A stretch of DNA of 64,000 nt, taken from the NCBI GenBank assembly GCA_037903475.1, contig JBAJFG010000562.1, positions 2,604,001-2,668,000 on the forward strand, read 5' to 3'. A program made the translations under genes and the position numbers. The DNA comes from Ancylostoma caninum (Eukaryota; Nematoda; Chromadorea; Rhabditida; Ancylostomatidae). Below are positions 34,477-46,389 of the stretch, in pieces. How positions within the stretch are numbered: the stretch's first letter is position 1; each line of letters opens with the position of its first letter. The notes below the pieces were generated by a model. That model did no database searches. It saw only the letters and a list, made by a program, of their open reading frames with translations, and was not told the origin of the DNA.

Positions 34477-37400
34477 GAATTGTTGGTGCTGAAGAGAGGA
34501 GTTACGTTTTATCAGGCTTGTGCGAAATTATTAGGTTGGTGCAAAAATAATGCGCGTTTTTCGCTGCTTCATCTTCGGTGCAGAAAACTTCCGGTGTTTC
34601 TCACTATCTGTATGAGAAGTTGCACATGGTTTTGTAGCAAATTTTATGGCCTTTTCAAATATCTCATCCATTTTGAGAGAAATTCATGTTTTGGTGAATT
34701 TTTAGTTGTGGAACGAAAGGCGCCAAAACAAGTTTTTTTGCCAAACTCACTTCAGCGAGCTGATACTCGACGGCATCGCAGCAGGAATCGCTCAGAATAC
34801 CACCATAGTTTTGGCGAAGGGAGTGTGAGCGAATGCATTCCGCCGAGCTGCTCCCGGATTTTTCGGCTTGGTGTGCCTTGCTTCGAAAGTAAGAAATGTC
34901 GCATAGGTCTTCCTGAGGTTTGCGACCTCCAACTGATGACAATTATCAAACAGCATCCATCCAAAACAACATATTTGGTTTTGCAGAACATTGCCGGTGA
35001 TTGTTGTCAGACCATCCCTCCCTTCGGTAAAAATGAGAGGATGAAAAAGCTCGACGAGTTGATGTCGCGCATACTGAACGAGTAGCACATTGATCCTCGT
35101 TGAGAGGTCTGCTTCGCGCCTTTGTAGTGAAAGAATTGCGACCAAACAGTCGGTCGCTTAGTGATTAAATATGAAGTATAGACCCTCTTCGACAAAATGA
35201 GGTGCCTTGCTCAACAGTTGGATGAGGAACATGCACCGAAACACTCCCAGAAACCGAAGCAACACCAGCATAAGGTCACGACGACTTTGTGATGACCTGC
35301 TGCAAAAATTGCTCACTGCAGCTCATTCATTCTATTAGGTGCGTGCAAAAGTTCCGGGGCAGTTGGTGGTATTTCACCGTTCAACGTCGTTTTGCTCCTT
35401 GCGTTTGGGATATCCTGCAACGGTTTTCATGTATGCCGGTAGCCTAAGACCTCTGCTACCTACACCATCTTTGGCTCGTGTCTACGTCACAGCGTTGCTC
35501 TGTTTTGGGTGTAAAACCAATGTTGTGAGCTGTGCAATAATTTGGGGAATTTCGCTTTATGAAATCAAATCTAGACAATCAACAAGAGAAGGGACCCATC
35601 GCATCAATAATGCGTTTGTGGAGAGTATGTTCTGTAAAGCGCCAGGTGCTCGAAGGTTCCTAGGAATTCTGAGCGGAGATGAGGGCCCGGAAATTGGTTC
35701 ACAAGTTGTTCAGCGATTTGGTCATCGCAAAGGCGCCAAGAAAGAGCAGGTTGAACCAGACCTTGGGTAAAGTGCGCAAGACATTACGGGGAATTTGGTC
35801 AACAATGCCTCGTCACTTGAAGAAAATCGGTAAGAAGGGGAAGGTGAGTAGATGGATTTCGCGTGAGTTGAGCGATAAGCACCAACGTTCACACTGGCAA
35901 GTCTGCAGATATTCGACATTCAGATTTCCTATCAATTCGTTTCATGGAAGAATTGTTATTGTTGATAGAGAATGGGTTAGGTACGACAGTAGGAGGAGGT
36001 CATCCCAAAGCCGGGGCTCCTGCCACCCACCTAAAAATGGCCAAACCATCACTACCTTCCTTTAAAAAATTTTGACCTTTCATGGTCAGCAACTTGAGTC
36101 ATTTGCAATGAATTTGTTTTTTTAATGAATGAACAATAATCGCCCTATAGTAGTTGCTTTTCTCTAAAATAATCACGGGGAACCTCTTAAGCATAGGGCC
36201 GACACAGGAGGAAATATGTGGTCTCATCCGGTTGTAGGATAACGCACACCAGCGCGTTGCAGTGTCAACCGTATAAAGAATTGGCCACTCGTGCTCCGAA
36301 ATTCTAGCCTATCTTATCTTACTCCCTATACCTACCTCTAACAGACTACCCCCATTTCAACCTTTTGTGGCTTTACCTCCGCTGTAAAACTTCCAACGAA
36401 CAGACCCTACTGGAAAACGACGTGTGCAACTATTACAGGGGTAGATCTGTCAAATTTTTAGCTTCTGGAAAAATTTTTTCTATACCATATTGGGAACATT
36501 ATGCAGATGCTAATGCTTTTTGTTTTGAACAAAATTGCTGACTTTGGGTCAAGTTATGGCGTTTTGAAAAATTAGGTGCAACTGCCCCGGAACTTTTGCA
36601 CGCACCTAATACCTAATCTGGTGAGTGGTTTCAAGACGTAAATGGAATAGTTTAGAAACTTCACGGTGTGACCTCAGTGTTGCTCAATAAAATGGATTCT
36701 TCATTCCTACACGGTACCGTCCAGGCACACCCTGCACGACAGATACTTCACAGGTTCGAGGAACTGAGCTAGGAGACCCGGACTCCTACGTCATAATCAG
36801 CAAACTTCTCGCTCAACGACTACCACTTTCCCTAGAACCTGGACGGCTTCTTCCGGGAGAATTTCCTCGAAGACTAAAGTGATATCAAAACTGCCCTCCG
36901 GAAGTTTGTCGATTCTAGAAGGTCCTGTCAGAAAAGCACCATAGTCGTAGAACATCCATCTTATTGCTAAAGATTTGCGGATTACAATAGTTCTGAGCCC
37001 ATTGAAAAAGATCGATTTTGAAAGGAGTTATGAGGTTCGGAATCAAAGGCATGAAAACGCGCATTATTTTTGCACCAACCTAATAATTGCTGAAAGGCAC
37101 GTCCCAGTTCAAGACGTTATACCATTTCAGCATGCTCCCAATCAGCAATATGCTGTTGTGACTTTGCAACTCAACTAGAGCTCAGGAAAAGATATTCAGT
37201 AAGGGTACGGTCTGGGAACAATGAGAATTAGTGGAAAACTCGATGTCTGAACTATGTCGGTTTTTGCCGGGTATGTTATGAAATGTGAGGTTCAGATTAC
37301 CCTGGAGCAGCAGAATTTCTGCTCCTGATCACCACTGCCGACCACGTCTGTGATGGATTTTCAGATATCAACTCGAAGAAACAGTGTTAGGACTCTGCTC

Positions 37401-40400
37401 TCAATGTGTGACTATATTAGAGGAGGCTGCAATAGATCAAATCACACTCCTACAGCACCATCGAACTCCTAACACCACCACCACCTTATCTGGTTCAGGA
37501 GTACGTAGAGGAAAAATCCATCTACCCATCCACGTTCTCGCTACATGTTATCGTAGAGGAACCACCTCTATCTGCACTGGCTACCCGGCCTAGAAAAGGA
37601 ACCTTTTTCAGCAGAAAATTAGGTTAGAGAAAGTGCCATAGCGGGTGCGACCTTGGTCATTGGTCAGATCATGAGGTATTCACTTCAGCACCTTTCTTGC
37701 CATGTTTATTGAGGTCAAATATTTTGAAATTGTAGTATAGTAGGCATCCATCGCTGCTCTCAATATTTATATGGTAGGATCAGGTTTAGACTCCCCAGCT
37801 GCTCACAACGTTCAATCGTCAAGCTACATCCTGCGACCATGGTTGTATTCGAGTTTAAAATTGCAGCAGGAAAACTTTGCTATCAAATTGGGCCAAAGAA
37901 AAACGTTTCTTTGTGCATACAGCGAAACGGCTATTAATTTCGCAACAGCCTGGTAATAGGATTTCAGAAAGACGATACTGAATGTCTTCTTTGTGAATTT
38001 TGAAGAAATAGTTCATGAATATTTTGCTCAACGAAATCAAATTTACAAGCAAACTTTCGCGTCCTGTATCTCAGAACAGTCCACGGTGGATAAGATAAGC
38101 AATCACTCTAACCATCTTTGGTTTCCTTATTCAGCATTTCTCGAATCCCAGCGATGAAATGAAGGACATGAACAGAAAGCATGACATCCAAATAACAGGA
38201 AGAATCTCCAAGCTCACAAAAGCTGAAATCTCCGCAAAAGATGGTTCCCATAATGTCGACGTGTTTTAGACAGAGATTCTTATTATTTTTAACAAGCTTT
38301 TTTCCAATCGCAAACTTTGACCTTCAAACTTTGCAGGGCACACGTTTTACCTATGGGAAAACGCTGCACTTTGGACAACGACTGTTCGATATTCCCGGGA
38401 ACCCAATGCTTCGATGGTTTTTGCGTATCAAAAGGAAAACCATGCAGAACAGATGCAGGTTGTCCTCCCTATCCTCAGTCACAGTGCATTCATTCGCTGT
38501 GCCTTAAGATGAAAGATAGCTGTATCGACGACAGCGATTGTCCGTTTTATCCTCGCACGAGATGTATAAAATCAGAGTGCGTGAGACTGCAAGGTCAGTG
38601 CAGCACAAATGTGGATTGTCCGCTATCTCCATACACTGAATGTCACAACAATCAATGCATTCCTCGCCCTTGCAGGAGCAACGCCGACTGTTTAACCTCT
38701 CCACCAATGAAATGTGTCCAAAACTCATGCAGAGAACTGTTCCAATCTTGCCGTGCAGATACCGACTGTCCGCAAAATGGGGATACTTTCTGCATCAAAT
38801 CCCGCTGTGTCACACTGTTGCAGTGGTGCGCTAACGATAAGGGATGTCCTTACTATCCTCACACGTTATGCATGAACTCGAAATGCATCAAAGCAGCCGT
38901 ATGCAGTAATGACTATGACTGCCGTCAGTACCCAGGAACATTCTGCATTCAATCACAATGCAGAGAACCTGGACACTGCCGCGCTGATTCGGATTGTGGA
39001 GCAGACCGCTCATTCAATTGTATCAGAAACAGATGCATAAAAGTTGGACAGTCATGTAGAGTTGACGTAGACTGCTTGTACAACCCCGAGTTAATGTGTT
39101 TGGAAAGCAAATGCACGAAACTTGGGCAGGCTTGCATTGTGGACTCAATGTGCCCTAATTATCCACTTACGTATTGCATGCACTCAAAATGTATAAAAAT
39201 CCCGACATGCATAGGAGACGAGGATTGCAGAAGTTTCCCACAAACGTCCTGTATCAATACGAAATGCGAAAAACTTGGTCAGAAATGTCGCGTGGATTCT
39301 GATTGTCCATTCAGACCATCTACAGGATGCGTGAACAAACAGTGTGCAAAACTAGGACAGAGCTGTCGGTTTGACACGGATTGCCCGCTCCACCCGAACA
39401 CCATGTGCATCGACTCCAAGTGTGTTGGGGCTACATATTCTTGTGGGGCAGACCGTGACTGCCCGTATTATCCGAGAATGGTTTGCGTGAACGACCGATG
39501 CATCAAAGTAGGACAGGCATGTAGACAAGATTCTGAGTGTCCGCACCACCCTCACACATGGTGTATAGCTTCTCAATGCACCAAACTTGGGCAGCCATGC
39601 TCCCAAGACCGGGATTGTCCCTCCTATCCTCATACAGCATGTGTTGACTCACGTTGCATCAAGGTTGGCCAGAAGTGTGCAGCCGACACTGACTGTAAAT
39701 ACTATCCAAAAATGGTGTGTTTAGATTCAAAATGCGTGAAGCTTAGCCAAAGCTGCTCGAGAGATGAGGATTGTCCTCACAGGCCTCATACAATTTGTCT
39801 CAGGTCGTGGTGTGAAAGGGTTGGTCAAACTTGCAGCCAAGATCGAGACTGTGCAAACTATCCAGACCTACAATGCATAAACGGTAGATGCCATCGGATT
39901 GCGGGGAAATGCAGAAGGGATTCCGACTGCCCACATCATCCCTATACAGGTTGCGTGCGGTCTGAATGCATGAAAGTAGGACAGCACTGCAGAAGTGATG
40001 AAGACTGTCCATCTTATCCATACATGGAATGTACGAACAACAAATGCGCAGCGGTACCTGGATCTTGTCGAACTGATCTCGATTGCTCGCAGCATCCTCC
40101 CAGAGAATGTATTCGCTCTTTGTGTGTGAAGCGTCGCACGTGTCGAGCCAACGACGACTGTCCCTTCTCTCCCGAAAATCGTTGTCTGAATACGCACTGT
40201 AACAAACCAGGCAAATATTGCAGAAAAGATCGAGAGTGCAAAAGTGAGGGGAATCGATTCTGTGTCAATCACTTATGCATCAGGCTTGATCTTCCATGCA
40301 CCTTCGACAGCGACTGTCCATACTATCCGGAAACAGTGTGCAAGCGTACACATTGCGTGAAACAACCGCGAAAGAGGACGACATCAGTTGAACATACTCG

Positions 40401-41085
40401 TTCAACTCGCCCACCTACCAGTCAACGTAGTTCTAGGAGCCGTCGTACGACGACTACTAGTACTACTACCACCACTACCACTACCACTACCACTACCACT
40501 ACCACTACCACTACGAGAAACCGTCCAACTCCTCCACCATGGCGCCCGCGTCCCACCTGGTCACGAACGACTCGACATACAACTCCGCGCCGAACCACTT
40601 CCCGTCCAACTCCGCCACGGACGACTTCCCGTTCTACTACACCACGAATGACACCTCGCCCGAGTACGCCACGAACAACTCCCCGTCCAAGTCCACGTGC
40701 GTTCTGTCTCAATTTTGGCAAGGGATCTTCGGCTAATGTCCAATTTTTAACCAGAGTTTACTTCCAGCGAGCAGCATATATAACTGCGCAAATAATCCAG
40801 AAATGAATGACGCCGCAAGGAAACTGGTGGTCCAAAGACATAATAAGCATAGGTGCTTTCCGACTAGCAAGATATTTTCACCGAATTTTGCTGTGATAAA
40901 TAATTGTTTCTTGAATTTGCACCTCTTAGGAGCGATTTAGCGCATGGAAGAATTAAAAATGGGAGGCAACCAAGGAATTTTGCGACTGGTGGAAACATCA
41001 AGGAGATGGTAGCGGAATTTTTTCATTTCTTTTGTTACAAAACTGTTTAGGGATAAGATCTAATTCACAATAACGGGCTTACCCC

Positions 41086-41173
<88 letters not shown>

Positions 41174-42316
41174 TGTGTGTGTGTGTGTGTGTGAGAAACG
41201 AAATTCAGTGAGCGTGGCTTATAGTGAAGAAAATGACCTACACCGGGTCCATTGTCGCGGAAAGGGTGCGCCGGCGCCCGAAAGTAGGGAAATGCCTGGA
41301 GATGGGTCGAGCGGTGTGATGAGGCTGCGCCTGAGTCCTAAAATTTGGAAACGACTGGAGACCGGGGGTGCGCAAAAGCTCACAAGTAGGAGAAATTCGT
41401 AGGAAGTGTCCGTTCTTGCATGACCTGTGCACTGGCATTTCGGCCATTTCCCCTTGCTACATCAGCTAGGTGCGCAATATCTCTTTCCGTGCTCGCATTC
41501 TTTCTCCATTCCATTTCTGTCTGGAAGAACCATTCTCTCCCTTCCGTTTGTATACACCGGTGGGCCCTTATCACTCGAATTACAATTACAACCATTCAAA
41601 CATAAACCATTCCGAGATCATTTGCTTTCAATCGATTGCACTGAATTATTCACTACACTAGGGCCAAAAGACATTACTTCGCCGATATGGAAGAAAACTT
41701 CGCTGATAAGAGCGAGAGCTCTGAATTGGAGCGATGGATCTGCGTGAGAGGATAGAGATACTGTGGAAGGTTTACTAAACGCGGAACAAAATTCAATATG
41801 GTGTATGCGAGAGAAGTGAGCATTAGTAGAAGTCCGGTTAGACTGGTATCATTATATTCTCGTTGGCGTCTTCTGCTGTTCGTATAATTTGCGTTGCATA
41901 GTCGCTGTGACCGTGATTTCGCAATGTTTGAGAATTAGCTACGAATTGGTCCACCTTGGCTTAGTAAAATTCACCAATTACTGCATAGTCACGATTATTC
42001 ATATTTAGAAGTATGACTGCGGTCTGGAAATGCAAGCATACAATACTGCAAAGTCGTGTCCGAAGTCAAGAATTGATCAAATCAAAAAGCATTCGATGGA
42101 TGAAAATGCTTGGAGTATTAATCAGCCAAGTGCATCCCCTGAAGACGCCGTGGAAAAAGTTAGTAGGCTCATATGTATTGTAAAGTAATTTCAAAAATTT
42201 ATATATATATATTATATATACTATATATTAAGTTTATCGGGAAATGACTGAGACACTTCACCAAAAATTCTTTCTTGCAACCCTCCCGCGTGACCTATAC
42301 CTATATTTATATTTAT

Positions 42317-42347
<31 letters not shown>

Positions 42348-45300
42348 TATTATTATTATTATTTATATTTATTTTATCTATTTTATTTATTTATTTATAT
42401 TTTTATATTTATTTGTTTACCTATACCTATACCTATATTTTGAATCGTACGTGAATATATGATACCATGCTCCCTGAGCATCTGCGCCATGGGTGTGTGA
42501 GGACGAGGCGTCGGTGTGGTGTCGTTGTCAAGGCGCGAAAATGTAAGATTACCCAATTCAAATGATTTTCTTGTACGAGCTCCTATGGAGCACTAGTGGG
42601 AACAGGAGAGGTAACAACAGTTTCATGGCATTAGTCTCAGTGCTCCTCAGCCATATAACCATGAGCCGTCGGTTCCAACGTTCCTTCTCGGGTGCTACGT
42701 CTCCTTAAAGTCATTTTCCTAATCGGAGATGTCCTGAGCCGTGGGGCAGGGTAAGCTCCATCGGAGTTACTGGTAAGCAACATAGGGAAAAACAGCTGCA
42801 TTTACGATAGTTAGTTCAGTTTTTTTCGGAGACATCTCTTCCGGGTATATATATAATTTATTATATATATATAATAAATCTCTTTCTGGTTATGCTTCCT
42901 TATTTCAACCGCCTCCATAATTTTTCCTTCTAAAGTTTGCGTTAAATGTCGGTGAAGGACGGTTACTTTGAAAGTTGAAGCGCACTCGGTTATGTGTTTC
43001 AAGGTGTGATGCCTTGGAAAGCTGAACCCATTAGTTGAGTTCATCATCAATAATAAGTTGAAAACCTTGGTCGTGTTTCGGAACTTCCATGTAGCCATCT
43101 CGCCCTCTACTCCAAGTGAACCGGAGGGTCTGGAGACTTGTCAAGATTTTGACTTTCGGATTCACGTACAGTGGACGCCAATGGCGGTGGCCTAGCGGCC
43201 TCGGGAAGGACGCAGCGCGACGGCGCCGCGCGTCGGAGACGATGTCGTCGCCGCCGGAATACTATTTCTGAGGTCTTTTCTCCCCGATTTGCTCGAAAAT
43301 ACTTAAAATCGGGTGGAAAAGCTGCTAGAAATTCCGTAATAGCAGCAGAATACATAGGTAACAGCGCCCACGACGCGGTTGCGCGACGTTCTTCTCGAGA
43401 CCGCAGATGAGCCAACGCCATTGACGTCCACTGTATCTCTGGTAGAACACACACCCAAGTAGATTATCATTCCATCTACTTGTTTATATTTTTCAGGTTA
43501 CAGAACTTGTTTTTACTTCGTTTTTATAAGATGGCGCAAGTGGTTCATATCTATATTGCAGGCTATAACAAGATGGTGGACAGAACACCAACGCAACGGC
43601 ATAAACAATAAACTGGAGTACCATATCTGGCTTCACAATAAAAATACCGGAACTTTTTCTTGGATCAAGGTATTTCTATCCTTATAAAAATACATTCTCA
43701 TGTTTTTCCCTTAATTTAAAGTTAAACGTCGTTTTAGTTGGCTGATCTCTTGTTATTTTTGAGTACAAGTGAAATACATGACATGATATAGAAACAACAG
43801 AAACTCAAGACAAGGAACACGTCTCTTATTATGGTTATCATGCAAATTTCTTTTATTTTATTTATTTTTATTTTATTCGGTTGATAAGTTCATTCAATTT
43901 GTTCCACTGATTCTTCAAAAGAATTCGAAATGAAGTAAATACGTAAATAACAGGAGTTCAAAGTTGTGTTTCTTGTCGAGCGCTAATATCTGGGTCTTCA
44001 ACTTCGAGAGCTAATATTTGAAGTTCTAAACCCTCTCAAATGCAGTACTTATATCCGCCAGTTGATCAGGACAAGCGCTCGTACTTCGGCTGCTAATATC
44101 GTGGTTCGTGGACGCGGGCTAATTGAAAGGCTGGAATTCAGCTCAAGCTCTGTGGGGTGGGTGACTATTCATACGAAAAGTAATTAACGAGGTCGCACCT
44201 CGCTCGCACCTTGTTAAGGGCCAGCTGATTTCCCTTTTAAATGTACCCAAATCGATGATTCTGATTAGCTTCATCCCTAAATGTGTGCGACTAGCCATTT
44301 CATAGAGTGAGAAGTAGCTAGAGTTTTGCTACAAAAACTCGTGTGCTTATTTTCAAGCGCTCAAACTCTAGTGACAGTCAAAATACTCTCCATCTGACGC
44401 GCGGCACTTATAGACATTTTGCCAGTTCTCAGAACAATTTCTAGGTGCATCTCACAGGTTACTCCTTCATTAAAGTGGATAGGGAAGATGGAGTTAGGAG
44501 TTTACCATGGAATGCTTGCTTATACATCAAGCAAAACAAAAAAAACTTCAAAAAAATCTCTTAAATTAACTGAAGTGTGACGATGAGTTATTTTAGGAGT
44601 CAGTATTTGGCAGGGTGACGGAAAATTGTTCAAGTAGCCTGCGAGTGATCAGTACAGGCAAAAATCACCGGATGGGTATGTGGAAAGTTGGTAGCCCTTA
44701 ACAAGGTGCGAACGAGGTGCGAGACGAGTCTCGCTAATTACTTTTCGTATGAAAGGTCCCCCTCCCGCTCTGTGGAAAAACATATTTTGAGATGAAAGAG
44801 GGAAACCAAGAGAGGGGAGGGGAGAAAATGCGATGAAGGTTTGCTAGGATCGTCTCAAAGAAATTCTGAATCTTCAAATGCATGGATAGGCGACCAGTTA
44901 ATAAATCTGGGCTGGTAGTAAACCTAATGAAACTGTCACTTTACGATGAAAGTTAACTCGCAGCTAACTCCTAGCTTACGAAGAACTACAGGAGACATAA
45001 TGTAAGTTTTATTGGCGCGAACATGTTTCTTTAAGCATAAGCAGCAAGAATACTACGACAAAACGGGGACCACACTTGCAGGTGAACTCACAGTTCGAAA
45101 TCGAACTGTGAGCTCACCTGCAAGTGTCACGCTGAACATGCTGCCAGTATGAAACGACGAGGACACGCGGAGCGAAAGAGTGTGCGGCGAACAAGACGCA
45201 GACGGCGAACTCGTCGTTTCGCGAAAAAGTCCGCCGCAGGACTTTTTGCTCATGGTTCGAGTTCACCGTTGTAGGCAGCCGAGCGCGCACTTACTCCTTT

Positions 45301-46275
45301 CCTGTAAAGAAACAATCCCGGATATGCCCAGCTGATCGATGTTCTCATCGTCTCGATCACCATGACCTTTTGCCAGAGATCATTGATACCTCCGATTCTC
45401 TGGTGGTTGGTGATTTTGAAAGGTGACCCTTACACCTTCTCCGATTGAATCCCATATATTTTCTGTTTGCGAATTACATTTTGATCTTGACACAGCAAAG
45501 TTAGATTATGCGGGAAGACATTCGCTGACCACTTGTGTTATAATGCTCACATAAGTTCCGTTAGCACTGGAATCTATGGTTCAGAGGTATGTCAACATGC
45601 TCGGAGGACACGTGTATTTCATGGTAAAAGGTTCGACACCTCCGAAGAGTAGGAGGTTTTGCAGAAGCCTCAGCGTTCAAAGACCACGTCTTTCAGCTAG
45701 CTCTTAGCTTACTTGTGGTTGCGAACCGGAGCTGACAGTTCACCACGACCTTCTGCTCATTGCTTCGTCGTCGTTTCAAGAGGTTTACTACCACTCCTGG
45801 GCGAACAGACAACCAGACAGTAGGAGTAACGGCCTTTCTTGCAATTCTGCAACACGTGTCCAACTTTCGAGAGCCTCTTATTCACTAATTATTGCTAGTA
45901 AATATGGAATACTGATGCTATCCAAGTCAACAATGACAAACAAGAAAAGCAATTCTAGGAGCACCACCTTTCACCTCTCTCATTTCATTAAGATGTCATG
46001 GCACCATACTAACAGAGTTGGTTGCGCAACTCATGCCTGCCAAGGAGTCAAAATAATCATATGCAAATATGCTCCACAGTGAGTTGTTAACTTCAAAATT
46101 CATGCCGATCAATTCTAGATCAGAGCTCCAATATTTCCTTGCATAGCTTCTTGAAGTCTACTGATACAACATTTTTAGGGGACGGATTGTGAACCAAAGG
46201 ATATATACGCCGGGCCGACCTTGCCAATACTGCCCAGGGCAATGCAATGCGGCATTGGGACTGTGCACTAATTAG
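29712..46275 (+). CDS. Gene B: paralogue of gene A, secreted multi-EB-like-module/mucin/CAP fusion protein, 1451 aa
   Basis: Coding exons: 29712-29729, 29840-29882, 29975-30018, 31494-31546, 32490-33672, 33731-33780, 38337-40696, 40768-40852, 40930-41008, 42009-42158, 43562-43669, 45993-46078, 46179-46275. These sum to 4356 nt, 1451 codons plus stop, phase-consistent throughout. Signal peptide begins MLVRNLAYYLGFAVLHIC. Then come an N-terminal linker, 15 modules (about 60-447), linker exon, 26 modules (about 469-1157), a roughly 90-residue Thr/Pro/Arg-rich tail (about 1158-1250), and a CAP domain (1251-1451). The array exons are almost the same as gene A's, but signal, linker, tail and CAP are clearly diverged. 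Intron 6 (33781-38336) is enlarged by nested transposons; introns 3, 10 and 11 also carry elements. Orientation matches gene A, with 3.6 kb between them. Confidence 0.8.
30534..31372. repeat. Inverted-repeat element in gene B intron 3, interrupted by an hAT MITE
   Basis: About 60 bp at 30534-30594 (ATAACTTCTTCCAGAGTAGA, CATGGAGG) recur in reverse complement at 31312-31372. The hAT MITE 30738-31013 is nested between them. Confidence 0.6.
30738..31013. mobile_element. hAT-type MITE, copy 1 (gene B intron 3)
   Basis: The ends are CAGTGGCGGAC and GTCCGCCACTG, flanked by an exact 8-bp duplication TGCCCTTG (30730-30737 and 31014-31021), diagnostic of hAT insertion. The 276-bp interior is AT-rich in the middle and G/C-rich near both ends, with no coding capacity. 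Confidence 0.88.
32490..33672 (+). other. Gene B exon 5: first array of 15 four-cysteine modules
   Basis: A 1183-nt exon, the same length as gene A exon 5, bounded by gtttttag and gtaagc. By eye about 21 residues differ from gene A over the exon, and 8 of those fall in the first 25 residues. The remaining modules are nearly identical, including many silent positions. Confidence 0.9.
33731..33780 (+). other. Gene B exon 6: linker exon between arrays
   Basis: This 50-nt exon encodes the same linker peptide as gene A (FFNITNINIG). It is bounded by ttttttag and gtgagc, and joins exon 7 in phase 2. Confidence 0.72.
34072..34515. repeat. Foldback repeat with TA-rich loop, gene B intron 6 (contains hAT MITE)
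   Basis: Same inverted arms as the gene A intron 6 copy. The loop TA tract is expanded and interrupted by the hAT MITE at 34162-34438. Confidence 0.8.
34162..34438. mobile_element. hAT-type MITE, copy 2 (gene B intron 6)
   Basis: Same family and size (277 bp) as 30738-31013. It is inserted in a TA microsatellite with the exact 8-bp duplication GTATATAT on both sides. It splits the central TA run of a foldback repeat that is uninterrupted in gene A. Confidence 0.88.
34690..36960 (+). pseudogene. Broken mariner transposase remnants (outer element)
   Basis: Fragments in shifting frames from about 34690 to 35330, and again from 36640 to about 36960, align in order with a mariner transposase of the Hsmar1/SETMAR type. 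Several in-frame stops, frameshifts and the nested element interrupt it. Recognised by motif memory only. Confidence 0.6.
35335..36609 (+). mobile_element. Second mariner-family element nested inside the first
   Basis: Perfect inverted repeats of about 30 bp begin TTAGGTGCGTGCAAAAGTTC, with TA duplications at 35333-35334 and 36610-36611; total 1275 bp. The left half encodes a decayed mariner transposase N-terminal region in the plus direction (RINNAF near 35606, HLKKIGKKGKVSRWISRELS near 35815, YDSRRRS near 35980). The right half shows no transposase similarity that I can see. The insertion splits the host transposase just after its K-V-x(n)-HCSSF region. Confidence 0.9.
37085..37990 (+). repeat. 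Non-coding intron module, gene B copy
   Basis: Counterpart of 17330-18200, resuming immediately after the mariner target-site TA. By eye it carries noticeably more differences from gene A than the flanking array exons do. Confidence 0.75.
38337..40696 (+). other. Gene B exon 7: 26 modules plus long mucin-like tail
   Basis: A 2360-nt exon after tttgcag, ending C|gtgcgt in phase 1. The 26 modules differ from gene A at about 16 residues by eye, five of them clustered in the last module. The tail is much longer than gene A's. It has a run of about 17 Thr, then Arg-Thr-Thr and Thr-Pro-Arg repeats rich in Pro, consistent with a heavily O-glycosylated, extended hinge. A 71-nt intron then leads to the CAP domain. 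Confidence 0.87.
41087..41193 (+). repeat. TG dinucleotide microsatellite (gene B intron 9)
   Basis: Nearly perfect TG tract of about 107 bp with one GG interruption. Confidence 0.97.
42297..42440 (+). repeat. TTTA/TTA-rich low-complexity tract (gene B intron 10)
   Basis: Irregular repeats of TTATT and TTTATA. Any reading frame over it is a low-complexity artefact. Confidence 0.9.
43169..43433. mobile_element. Palindromic TA-MITE family, copy 3 (gene B intron 10)
   Basis: 265 bp with the same ends and arms as copies 1 and 2, flanked by TA. It lies 128 nt upstream of gene B exon 11. Confidence 0.85.
44170..44751. mobile_element. 582-bp TIR MITE (gene B intron 11)
   Basis: The ends CATACGAAAAGTAATTA and TAATTACTTTTCGTATG extend into imperfect inverted arms of about 50 bp with CTCGCACCTTGTTAAGGG. 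No coding capacity. Confidence 0.8.
44910..45797. mobile_element. TIR element family, copy 1 (gene B intron 11)
   Basis: The ends GGTAGTAAACCT and AGGTTTACTACC are near the boundaries. The interior repeats GTTAACTCGCAGCTAAC and a palindrome around 45080-45125 (GAACTCACAGTTCGAAATCG). A second copy is at 55121-55948. Confidence 0.8.
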
Positions 46276-46319
46276 GCAAAATTATCGAATTATAACATGA
46301 GAGTTCGCTTAAAATCTGT

Positions 46320-46325
46320 AATAAA
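46320..46325 (+). promoter_or_regulatory. Candidate polyadenylation signal of gene B
   Basis: AATAAA lies 45 nt downstream of the gene B stop codon, a plausible distance for a nematode 3' UTR. Confidence 0.4.
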
Positions 46326-46389
46326 GACGTGGTCAGTTTGTTGTCAAATATGTCTGAAAATTAGTAAATCTTCCAACCTGTCTGTACGG

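Larger units (their letters stand above)
34531..37083 (+). mobile_element. Mariner-family element in gene B intron 6, interrupted by a second mariner
   Basis: Perfect terminal inverted repeats of about 29 bp (TTAGGTTGGTGCAAAAATAA at the left, its complement at 37064-37083) are flanked by TA duplications at 34529-34530 and 37084-37085. Without the inner insertion it is about 1276 bp, normal mariner size. The plus strand carries scattered transposase remnants: MKKLDELMSRILNE, LDEEHAPKHSQKPKQHQHKV and, after the inner element, SLNDYHF. These resemble Hsmar1/SETMAR-type transposases but are broken by stops and frameshifts. It is not capable of encoding transposase. Confidence 0.9.
40768..46275 (+). 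other. Gene B exons 8-13: C-terminal CAP/SCP-TAPS (ASP-like) domain
   Basis: About 201 aa. Landmarks: NCANNPEMNDAARKLVVQRH followed by NKHRSDLAHG, KYDCGLEMQAYNTAKSC, AITRWWTEHQRNGINN, KMSWHHTNRVGCATHAC, IICKYAPQG, then RIYTPGRPCQYC and GLCTN stop. The order and spacing are those of hookworm ASPs. Exon 8 and 9 boundaries coincide with gene A (AG|G/A after HN-x-x-R). The CAP1 region (FSWIKMSW) lacks the usual His. Introns 9-11 contain a TG microsatellite, a TA-MITE and two TIR elements. Confidence 0.85.

Noticed and set aside
34354..35085. A 243-codon plus-strand frame
   Set aside because: It runs across the end of an hAT MITE, a TA repeat and the outer mariner; a chimera of repeats, not a gene.
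40422..40721. Minus-strand Val/Gly-rich frame of 99 codons
   Set aside because: Reverse complement of the Thr-codon repeat in the gene B hinge.
45600..45680. tRNA-like GGTTCGA boxes here and near 55780
   Set aside because: They lie within the two copies of a TIR element and no cloverleaf or A-box could be fitted.
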